This document shows positions 54,415-64,000 of a stretch of 64,000 nt of DNA, piece by piece. The stretch is from positions 5,096,481-5,160,480 of the forward strand of contig NC_049992.1 of NCBI RefSeq assembly GCF_000003815.2, read 5' to 3'. The position numbers and the translations under genes are program-made. The stretch comes from Branchiostoma floridae (Eukaryota > Chordata > Leptocardii > Amphioxiformes > Branchiostomatidae). Positions within the stretch are counted from its first letter, which is position 1; the number at the start of each line of letters is the position of its first letter. The notes below the pieces were generated by a model. The model was not told where the DNA came from and ran no database searches. It saw nothing but the letters and a program-made list of their open reading frames with translations.

Positions 54415-57400
54415 ATGTCTAACGGGTCTAACGTCACGTACGAGCCCATCCCAGAGTCTCCACTCTCCACGGCAGCTCTGACCGTGGTTACCGTCCTACA
54501 CGGCGTCATCTTCATCATCGGCATCATCGGCAACGCCACGGTGTGCGTGGTGTCGTTCTTCGGCGCGTCGGCGCGCAAGATCCAGCGGACGCCCATCAAG
54601 GTGTTCCTGGCGAACCTGAGCGTGGCGGACCTGCTGTTCCTGCTTATCAGCGTCCCCGTGGCACTGGTCAAGATGTGGGTCCCTTATCCCTGGGTGTTCG
54701 GCTCAGCAATGTGTAAGTGTGATATATTTTATAGACACAGGTATACTTATTTAGACTTAGATCCTCCCGTGTATAGTGACACATTGGGTAGCAAGCAGTC
54801 TCAATTCAGGGCGGTTTTGTACAAGGGTTACCGCTTCCTTCAGGTTTATCCCCAATTGGCTAAGGTCCTTCTGTAGCATGCGCCTTTAAGTTAATTACGG
54901 TCTTCCCCGTTTTACACAGCTGATTTATCGAGAGTTAAAATTTGGTCCAGTTTGGTCCTAAGTATCCAGCTACATGAATATGAATATGTCTCTGAAAATA
55001 AAACTAGAGATGACATTGGTCAAGATGTGGATCCCTGGGTTTTCGGCTCAGCAATGTGTAAGTGTGCTATATCTTATTCATACATGTACAGGTGTACTTA
55101 CTTAGACTTAGATCCTCCCGTGTCTAGTGACACATTTGGCAGTAAGCAGTCTCTATTCGGGGCGGTTTTGGACAGGGGTTACCGCTTCCTTCAGGTTAAT
55201 CCCCAATGCATTGGCTAAGGTCCCTCTGAAACATGTGCATTCAAGTTAATTTCGGTTAAAAATAGTTAAAATTTGGTCCAGTTAGGTCCTAAAATATCCA
55301 GCTATATGACTATGAATATGTCTCTGAAAATAAAACGAGAGATGGTAATAGTCAAGATGTGGACCCCTTATCCATGGGTGTTATACACATATTTTTTACA
55401 GTCAAACCATTCTCTACCATCATTTGAAATGCAGAAATTGCGTTCGAAAGTTTCAAGTGAGATTTATTGCTCTTCGTCAACGTCAAAGAGTGATAAAAAG
55501 CGATGACGTCATGTTTTATCGCCGAGAAAGGGCCTCGGGTGTCACTCAATCCGCAGTTGTAGAGACAGACAGATTTGTTTGAAAATATCAGGTCTAACAT
55601 TAATGAATGAATGAATGACCTTTATTCTACATCTGTGCTCAAACAAGTTAAGTACAGGAATCGTTCAGGTCGTAGAGCTAGCGATAAGGTACAATATTTG
55701 ATATAAGAAGATGGTATCTTACCACTACTCGCTTCTTAATTAAAACAGTTGTTAACATAAGGACAGATGGAATCAACAATGTATGGCTTATCTAACTGCA
55801 TAAGAAATATGAACAGTTTTCCGTGCTATTCAAATATCGGAAATTAGGGAACATATCTTGCATATAGTCGAAAAGACATTGTTGTATAAAGTACGGTCTA
55901 CAATGAAATGACACTCATAACCAAACAAGTGACTACAATGTGAAAACAAACGTCAGGAAAACAGAACAGAGATATTTGTACTTTGTGTTATTCCAGTCCC
56001 CAAAGGTATATTCTTTGCTATAGCCACTGGTGTTTTGGACATACGTTGCAGTATGAAGCTTTCAGCATAGCTGGTAAAAAGAAATAAACAGAGAAGAAAC
56101 GAATAAATATTTCATCAACATCTTACTGTACTCATAGACAGGATGAAATTTCAGCATAAAAGTTGGTAAATTACGGAATGGAAATTTTCAGTAAGTCAGT
56201 TCTTCGGTTTGGAGAACAGCTTTTCTCTCAGTATGATTATATTTCATTTGGCATGTAATTTTATGCTCTACTATTTTTGAAGTTTTACATCATACGAAAT
56301 GATTTAATAGAATTTGTTCATTTCACGCTCTGGTGTTTTCGAATTGCTCAAATACGGACATTATCAGTGGTATTCGGTCAACACATGCTCCAGTACAAAT
56401 ATATAAGTCCGTGCAATCTACAAATGTCAGTATGGGTTATGTCAGGGTTAGGTCCCTGTCACACTCATTATACATGGGCTTAATTTAGGAAATTGGGGGC
56501 ATGCTGGGGCAGGTCTGGATTAGAATCTGAATGAACTTTATTGTGGGCAAGGTGTACTAAAGGTGCACTCTCAACGCATTTCAGAAATAAAGAACGAATT
56601 TTCATACTTTTTGTGTATTTTGTCGTCTTCTAATTCATACTTATACGTATTACGCAATATCTAAATTATAAAAAAAATGCGGGGAAAAGAACAAAACACT
56701 GACGCAGTGAACGAACCCGCAGTGACGCAAGCTTGACGCAAGTGCAGTGAGGGTGCACCTTTAGCACTACATGGTGTGGCAAGTCTTTTTCGAGAAGAAA
56801 CAAAAAATTCTGAGTAACTATTCATTAAATATAGCAAATATTCAAATAACAAATATTCACATCCGTTCTAATTCTGAGTTGTACATAATTCAGCTGTGTT
56901 GTGAATCTAACCTTGTTGATGGTCGATTCTGCCATGCCTCGCTGACAAATCTTTGGCAAATAAAATCGTACACCGTTGGCGTTGTTCCTGTGCTCAACAG
57001 TAATACTTGGGCCATGTGACACCGAAAAGGAGATTTGAGGTATCAAGACACAGGCTTATGTCTTAGTTTGGGTGTATCTGAGAAAGAGGGGAGGACAAGC
57101 AGTGACCTGGAGAAGAACAGTAGAACGTGACCTGGCAGAGATGGGATGCACCTGGGAGGGGGTGCAGAGAGCAGCTTCAGACAGGAAGACTTGGAGAACG
57201 ATGACGGCCCGCCTCAGCGAAGTCTGATATGCGGCGAGGATGAATGAATGAATGAATGAAAAAATCTGTGTTTCCAAATATTGTGGTCCAGATATTCTTT
57301 TGGCCGCATTCTGACAGGATTTGAAGTGGCTTGCCGTATCGGTTCTCCATTGAATGAGATCAGAATGTTTCAAATAATGTTGGAATGCTGTAGAATGCTA

Positions 57401-60400
57401 GCCTCTACCAGGCTCCGTGGATCGGTAGAATCATTATCCTCACCACGTTTCGTGGTGAGGAAACGTACTCTTCTGGCCGGCAAACTCCCCTAGCGTACTA
57501 TAGATTCTATTTGTCCAATTTCTACAATTAGACCACCGATCCACGAAGCCTGGTAGAGGCTAGTAGAATGCGGTCATACTGCAGTTAGAATGCACTTTGG
57601 ATGCCATTCGATATTTCTTCACTTCAGATAACTCGAAAGTTTTTAACATGATAAAAACATTCAGGACGGCCCCAAGAATGGGCAGAAATATTTGAAACGC
57701 AGTAAGAATTTCTATAATGCACTACGAATACCCTTATGCATGAATATACAAAGAATAGCCATTCTGACGGCATTCCGGCTGCTTCCGGATCCGCTTCTCG
57801 AGTGAAGGGGCCTTAACCGGGACTTATAGTCGCCGTTATTGGAACATTTTCTGTGACATTTACGTTGGTTTGCCGAGATTACCCCGGCGCTTATTGCGCC
57901 CACACTTCCTATTAAGATAAGGAGTCAGTTGAGGCTTTTCTAGGCCCGCTTTGAGACGTCACTCACCATCGATAGCGAGAAGTTTGATGTTTATCAGGCT
58001 TCGTTCTTCTGTCGTAGGCAATTTTACTACATGCGGCTGCTCCGTACCAATTGGTTCAGCATGACTGATAACGTATAGGCTAATCACCTGATGAGTCTTT
58101 GGTGGCCGAAGTGTGGTTAACGTTTTTAACATTAGCCCATGCGAATTCCCTTGGACCCAATAGGAAATCAACTTAATCTTTTAGGAATCGCTATCTTCCT
58201 CTGACAAAGGCTAGAATCCCATCTGGTCAATTCTAGCCATACATTGGGTGCTGTGGGATGTGAGGTGGATTCTGTTCATCCATCATCTTCATTGATCACG
58301 AACTCCCTTGCTTTAATTCACCTGAGGCATTTTTGGAGACAACTATTCAAACGTGTGAACAAAACTTGCCTTCTTAAGTTGGACATGGAATGGACGACCT
58401 TGGACTTTTCAAAGTTCAGCGTTTTACTTCAACTTTCTTTATACCTTAAATCGCTTCCTAATCGCCTGGTGGCTACACAGTACCGTTGGGATTTGCAAAA
58501 GCAACTCGGGGAATTAGCGAATCTCTACTTTCCGTAAGTAGAGCTGCAAACCCTGGAGCCCCTCAAACTCTGATAACAGGGGCTTTGTGAGTGAATGCAG
58601 AAGCGAACTTTTACTGGTAAAATGCCCTTGCCCTTTGATATTGCTCCTGGGTATTTCCAGCGGGTACACTTACCAAGCCTAAGTGTGAAGTTATCTCTAA
58701 CGTTTTTGAGTAGCAGCTCTTATCCGAAATCTTGTCCTCCATTGTAATGCAAGTCTCAAACACGTAACACAGCTTTCAATGTGTGCGCAAGTTAAGATGC
58801 ATTCCAGGAAACCCATTCTGGCAACTTACGTAAGAGTCTGGAATTACGAATATCAAATGAAGGAAGAGAAAAGTGTTAACGTCTTATACTAAAATGTTTC
58901 TTCAATCAGGTTCATCTTTCAAAGTGCGTGATATATTCCGAGAAGCTATATATTCATCAAGAAAGCCCATTCTGGGAACTTGTAACAGTCTGGAATAACG
59001 AATATCAAAAGAAGGAAAAGAAAAGTGTTAGCGTCTTATACTAAAAAATACTTTGTGCTTTATTCAATCAGGTTCATCTTTTGAAGTGCGCGATATATTC
59101 CAGGAAGCCCATTCTGGTAACGAATATCAAAAGAAGGAAGAAGCTTTCTTCAATCATGTTCATCCTGTTCCTTAATGCATCTGTCACTGCAATAAACTTC
59201 CGAATCACCTTTAGGCTGGTAACCCAGTCTATTTTAGGTACTTTGGATAGGCAACGCATAGTGTTGGGTGAATGAATGCTGGCGGAATATATGTATGATA
59301 CATACATGTATAACCATACGCTGCACGCAAAGCCTGGACTTGGGGGAGGGTGTAAAGAGAGCATATAACAAGGAATGGCAGGAGAAATATTCCACACGTA
59401 AGCGATGTTCATCAGCGTCCATACAAAACCTTGAACAGGAATTCCGATACCGTGCTGGGATTAAGATGACGTGACAGCGTTGTACGGGGGAGGATTACGT
59501 GTCACAGCCAGGAGACATACCACTGGAATTCATAATCATGACTCAGTTCACCATCAAGGCCGCAAGTACAACTGGGATGAACTGGGACTTAAGTTGCAAT
59601 TTTTTTTCTTGGCCTCACCATGTCATTGCATGTGAAGCCTGAGTAAGAGGTCCAAACGTCTTAAACAAGTTTTTTTTTAGATATTAAATTAAAAGTAAAC
59701 TCTATCAAGCTTCTCAATATTTCTTTCTTTCTTATTACTACTTTCTTGTTGTCTTGTTCATTGGATTTTGTAGCGCTCAGGATGTCTACCATCATCATCA
59801 TCACCTTGTCTACAATTCTCCTCTGATCCATTGAAATTGACCTATGCCTTTGGATAACCGTCGAAAAGTTTTTGATCTTCTTCAATTCAGAATTTGACAG
59901 GTGCTTATCTAAGGTCCCATTATCAGAGGTCAGCAATTATTGTGCCAAGAGGAGAGACCAAAAAGCTTTGGTCATCGAGATCACACGAAGATGTTGAAGA
60001 TATTGGAGGCCATTGAGCGCTAATTGAATGCCGACCAACGCCAAATATGCAAACGAAGTTGTTGACGCTCATGGTCACTCAACGCTCTCACCTCTGTTCA
60101 GCTTTATCTGCGGGGCAGTAACCTTTATCCGTGGTTTTCTGGAAAGGGTATATTTGGGGATATCAAGTCGACGTAAAGTGGCTTTAAACCGCAATATTTT
60201 CAACATACTAGTACTCAAGTTTTTAACTACCTCCATTGACTTTAAAAACAACGAATATAGGTTACTCCGCGGATAAAGATTAACAAGCGTTAGATTTTAA
60301 ACTTTGCGCAAAGCCATTTTTCAGTAGTTGCCATGACGATATAGTTCATTTCATGAGAGGAAGTTAGGAAAATAGGCGACCTTGAACATGGAGACATACG

Positions 60401-62748
60401 AGCGTATATACCGCACATTCGGCACCGCGGATACGGATATGTGTCTACAGAAGGACAGAACAAATCTATTCACGTCAAGGTTAATCTACTTAGCAGACTA
60501 AGTGGGCAAAGCGCCTGGCGATGTACAAAGCCCACAGAGAGAACACAAAGTAGATTTGTTCTGCCATATATAATTTGATTACTGTGTTCAATAACGCTGT
60601 GCCGTTGGTTAGGTCTCCAGTGCTCAGTGCTTTAGCGTTTTCATACAACACGTTCACGTGTGGGAATACATTGACCTTCGGTGCCTGTTACGTAATAACT
60701 TCCGTTTGTTTGTCAATGACGGTTAGACTACTCTCCAAGGAGAGGTTAGGCTCCGGTTGTTTTTTAAACGTCTTTCAGTCAGTTTTAGGCAGATAGAATC
60801 CACTGCCTTTCGTCAGTTGTTGTCTGTTTTATTGTCAGGCACTATTGTTTATTGTTTATTGTTCATTGACTCCTTTAGTTGTTGATATTTGCAACAACTT
60901 GTCTTCCATGAGTAAAACACATAATACTTGGACACATACAGTTTGTAGCATACACAACATATAACATGTCAATAAAAATCATCAAAACAAATGCGTGTGC
61001 CTTATCAAAAATTATCAAGTCCCTCATGTGCCATTAGCTGAGTTTTGCATGTGTTTCACTATGTGATAGTAGGTTCCATTCGGATGCTGCTCTATACTAT
61101 GGGCCATGAGGACGAACAATTGACAGTACATTTAAACATTATAAGTGGCCGTGCCATAGCGTCTTTGAATGAATTCATAGGGTCTTTGAAAGAATGAAAT
61201 TTTGTAAAGAATCACTGATAAGTTCTGAATGTCTTGTAATCATTTTGATATGTTAAGATACTTACTTAGACTTAGTAGCTCCCACGTCGTGCGACGCATG
61301 AGGCAGTTAGAGTATTCCAGCCCGCTCTGTCTGCAGCCAGTCTCCACACATCTTTCCATCTCTTGCCTGCTGGCAGGAGATCTCTGTCAACTGTCTGCTG
61401 CCAGTTCATCTTGACGCATAGTTCATCTTGACGTTAAGATACGCATACGTTTTAATTTAAAGTTATTATTGTATGAAGTGCAATTCAGCCTTTTGTGCTG
61501 CAACCGTTTTATTTTCTTAAACTCAATAAACAATGTCTCTCTAAGACCCCTTTCCACTAGACGGCGATCGCACTGCGCTCTCACTGCGACCTGAATAAGA
61601 TATATGTAACCTTTGATTTCTTACTTTGTATATCATACAGAATGTAAAAGTGTGATTGACAGAATAACAAAACACACAAAGTGTAAAAACATTCGTTTCT
61701 TTTCTATACAATTCGTTGAGCGATCTGTAAAATTTGAGGTCACAGAGAGAGCGCGGCGAGAGCGCCTTCCTTGTGGAAAGGGGGTACAAACCAAAATTCT
61801 TGATCCACGTCCTTTATTCCAGGTAAGCTGCAGCCTATGGCAGAGTATCTGTTCTACCATTCGTCCGTCCTGACCGTGGTTGTCATCGCTGTCGAGCGGT
61901 ACCAGGCGATCTTCTGTCCCCTCAAGATCAAGTTCGTCCAGCGGCGCAAACGGACAGCCGCCATCCTATGTTCCATCTGGACCATCAGCCTCATATTCAG
62001 CCTACCGTTCACCCAAATGGCCACGCTCGTGCAACTGCCGTACGGTGACGAAGTGCTAAATATCTGTGAATTTAGAGCAGACAGTACGGCCAGTAAGGCG
62101 TTCTACGTCACTGTCAGTGTTTTGTTTTTCTTTGTGCCTTTCCTGGTGCTGGCAGTCTTGTATGTGGCTATATGGTGGCGACTGAGAAACGCTGCTGTGA
62201 AGAGAAACGGTAGACTACAGGGGCGGAGGGGCGAATCAAAGATACAATCTCCGCAAAACCAACCTAGAGAGGTTGTCATCCTATTTCTGTCCTTTCTGAT
62301 CTGCCTACTTCCACAGAGAAGCATTCAGTTGTGGATGTTGTTCGCTCCGAATGATGACCTCGAAGGGTTGGGAGAAGAGGCGATCGCAATTTTGATCGTG
62401 TTTCTTCGCACAGCCGTGTATGTGTATTGCACCATTAATCCCGCACTGTATAACCTATTCGCTTCACAATTCCAGCTAGACTTCCAAAAATTCCGAAGAC
62501 TCGGCGTGAGGAGAAGATGTGCAAGTGACAGGCTGAGAGGGAACGACGTAGAAATGTCTTGCTATGTGTACGGTTCCTGTAACGTCGCGTGCTCTCGCAG
62601 TCCCACTGATTTTGGAAGACTGCGGAATCACACAATCCCACCTGCTCGATCTAGACATGGTTCAGAAATATTACAGACCCAGAACACTCGTTTGTTAACT
62701 GTCAGACATTCAACACAGAATGGAATATTGATGGAAACTTGCTGTTAA
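54415..62748 (+). CDS. Rhodopsin-class (class A) peptide-type G protein-coupled receptor
   Basis: Seven-helix surface receptor. Two exons, 54415-54712 and 61823-62748, joined phase 1 (GT-AG) to 407 aa; the splice falls at the helix 3 cysteine codon (C100). N-glycosylation sites NGS and NVT near the start. Landmarks: GN at 39-40 (helix 1), SVAD with D72 (helix 2), ERY at 124-126, C181 in loop 2, NPALY at 305-309. Helix 6 reads CLLP (260-263) where most relatives have CWLP. FGSAMCKL and AVERY.AIFCPLK recall the ghrelin/neuromedin U/TRH receptor branch; ligand unknown. The third intracellular loop is basic. The first ATG of a longer upstream-open frame is used; M1 sits at MSNGSN. Exon 1's 3' edge is repeated twice in the 7.1-kb intron. 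A poly(A) signal lies at 63045. Confidence 0.9.
54990..55390 (+). repeat. Tandem copies of GPCR exon 1 3' edge plus donor and intron start
   Basis: 54661-54870 (exon end, donor, first intron bases) recurs at about 55010-55220, keeping TTCGGCTCAGCAATGTGTAA and, downstream, CTTAGATCCTCCCGTGT. A third, shorter piece lies at about 55335-55385 (GTCAAGATGTGGACCCCTTA). Spacing is about 330 bases. The second copy has a small deletion that breaks the reading frame, so it is not a usable exon. Confidence 0.88.
55600..57060. other. GPCR intron, middle part
   Basis: 55608-55690 (ACCTTTATTCTACATCTGTG, AAACAAGTTAAGTACAGGAA) looks like a reversed LINE 3' tail preceded by a GAAT run. Otherwise AT-rich with nothing recognised. 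Confidence 0.4.
57078..57262 (+). mobile_element. LINE ORF2 C-terminal fragment with GAAT tail
   Basis: One frame reads QAVTWRRTVERDLAEMGCTW and continues EGVQRAASDRKTW to a stop near 57228, the form in which many LINE ORF2 proteins end. A (GAAT)n tail follows at 57239-57260. 5'-truncated and inactive. In the GPCR intron. Confidence 0.75.
57398..57563. mobile_element. MITE, CTAGCCTCTACCAGGC ends
   Basis: Inverted ends CTAGCCTCTACCAGGC and GCCTGGTAGAGGCTAG, plus CCGTGGATCGGT / ACCGATCCACG. TAGAATG flanks both sides. An inner hairpin CCTCACCACG / CGTGGTGAGG lies near 57440. 166 bp. Confidence 0.9.
58806..59140. repeat. Tandem repeat, about 170-bp unit, 2-3 copies
   Basis: Shared in order: GCCCATTCTGG, GAATATCAAA(T/A)GAAGGAA, AAAAGTGTTA(A/G)CGTC, TTCAATCAGGTTCATC, GTGCG(T/C)GATATATTCC. 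The last copy is shortened. GPCR intron. Confidence 0.85.
60080..60292. mobile_element. MITE, TAACGCT family, copy 4 (diverged)
   Basis: CAACGCTCTCACC at the left and GATTAACAAGCGTTA at the right, with the family's inner CCTTTATCCG, GGGGATATCAAGTCGAC and GAATATAGGTTAC. GPCR intron. Confidence 0.8.
61547..61784. mobile_element. MITE, CCCCTTTCCAC ends
   Basis: Inverted CCCCTTTCCACTAG and CTTGTGGAAAGGGG, with CTCTCACTGCGACC / GGTCACAGAGAGAG just inside. 238 bp; ends 38 bases before GPCR exon 2, so its right end abuts the acceptor region. Confidence 0.75.
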
Positions 62749-64000
62749 GACGGTAGAAATATTGTAAATGACGAGAAGCTAGTTCATCCCATATATGCAT
62801 CATTCCACCAGTACAGAAATCTGCAAACAAAAAGTAAAAAGCATTGCCATTCATCTAAGATTGTACTTTGTTCAATAGGATTGAGACAAATCCCTTTCTC
62901 TTCTTCTCTTTTGCTTGCCCGCTTTCTCTCTCCGTGTATATATATGTAGCTTTTATCTATCTGTATTATATATATATTTATTGATCTGTATTATATATAT
63001 ATTTATTACCTTTATATATGTGCATTTATCATGTTGTAAGTGGCAATAAACAAACATATATGTGTGTATATTAAATTTCCATCTTCACAGCAAGCTAAAC
63101 TTGAGAAAAATCGTGTTGTTCTGTTTTGTCTCAACAGAAGACTGACTGCAATCAAAATTTGGAAAAGGGAATCTTCAACCACCCTTGATGTTAACAGTAG
63201 TTGATTATGCACGTAATAATAGGAAATAACTGTAGTGATAATGGTACATATTACCACATAATAAATTGTTTTGTCGTATCTTTATTTAATGTTATGAAAT
63301 CCTTGTCTTGTGTAATTTTCTTGCTCATTTGCCAAAGTTGTTCGTCTCAGCCAAGGACGTTATTGTCTCAGCCTAGGAGGTTGATAGAATTAATTAATCA
63401 GACTCGCAGTTACCTTAAAAACGCCTCGAAGTACACGTTACTCGTCGAGTATCCCACATAGGTAGAGAGCAAATTTTTGTCAAAAAAATCTATAGATAGG
63501 CCATTTATAACCTGCGGTCACACATCAGTATGATAACTCACAAACATGCTACCTGAAAATGGCAATGCGGCCAGTGCGTCACTGCGCCTTATGTCCAGGG
63601 ACCGGTTGTCACTTGCGCTGGTCACCGGGCTCTGTCTAATGTGAAAGGTTAGGTTTTCGTCGAAAAATATCGTCGATTCTCTGACGATTTTGAAACTCTG
63701 TCCATCAACAGATTCTGCCCCCGCATGACGACTGTGGTCCCCGTTACTCCCGGCCTATGTATAGGCACACACCGAGCTTTAATTCAAAACCTCTTATCAT
63801 AAGACGAAGTGCTCGTCCTCCTGTACATGCAGATAAGAGGGTGCACACCGGCTTGAAGACCAGAGTTAGCCACGCTACTTTCTAAATATCAAACTTTGGA
63901 TATCACGCCATTATACTTGATCTCGCAGCCCTAGCTTCTATGCATATCACCAGTTACAGGAAAAAACTAGTCTCCTTGATAAACATGCCAAACAAACTGG
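62749..64000. other. 3' flank of the GPCR gene
   Basis: AATAAA at 63045-63050, 297 bases past the stop, is a good poly(A) candidate. Short TA-rich runs lie at 62935-63010. Nothing coding is recognised to the window end. Confidence 0.5.

Noticed and set aside
58244-58537. 97-codon open frame in the GPCR intron
   Set aside because: No family features and no exon-like borders.

Overview
This is animal nuclear DNA: intron-rich, GT-AG spliced genes and large amounts of short non-autonomous DNA transposons, SINEs and LINE tails. The gene set (SIGMAR1, TMEM26, a peptide-type GPCR, a receptor tyrosine kinase, nucleoside hydrolases) and the repeat style point to an invertebrate deuterostome. A lancelet (Branchiostoma) is my best guess; that is an inference, since I could not run a search.

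Layout. 0-0.9 kb: 3' end of a LINE. 2.2-9.0 kb (-) and 12.2-17.8 kb (+): a head-to-head pair of nucleoside hydrolase paralogues, one with an N-terminal membrane anchor and one with a secretion signal. 22.0-27.9 kb (-): SIGMAR1 with a C-terminal extension. 29.2-38.0 kb (+): an 11-exon class I (iron-sulphur) fumarase with a mitochondrial-type leader. 40.1-45.6 kb (-): TMEM26. 47.9-50.6 kb (-): a single-exon receptor tyrosine kinase with cadherin-like, EGF and Ig domains. 54.4-62.7 kb (+): a two-exon rhodopsin-class GPCR. I joined exons by hand. Six multi-exon models close in frame from ATG to stop (360, 339, 300, 571, 407 and 407 aa), and the kinase is one uninterrupted 900-codon frame.

The most unusual feature runs through the whole window. 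Exon edges are repeatedly copied in tandem together with the adjoining intron or UTR: nucleoside hydrolase B last exon (three copies), SIGMAR1 exon 2, fumarase exons 1, 2, 4 and 10, and GPCR exon 1 (three copies). TMEM26 intron 3 is built almost entirely from degenerate copies of its own splice-junction sequence. Other strong leads are the class I fumarase in an animal, the architecture of the intronless kinase, a minisatellite of nuclear-receptor-like inverted half-sites, and an intron present in only one of the two hydrolase paralogues.

The genes do not form one pathway. Nucleoside hydrolases (purine/pyrimidine salvage), fumarase (TCA cycle), SIGMAR1 (ER membrane), TMEM26 (membrane) and two surface receptors are ordinary neighbours. 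The divergent SIGMAR1/fumarase and hydrolase pairs could share promoters.
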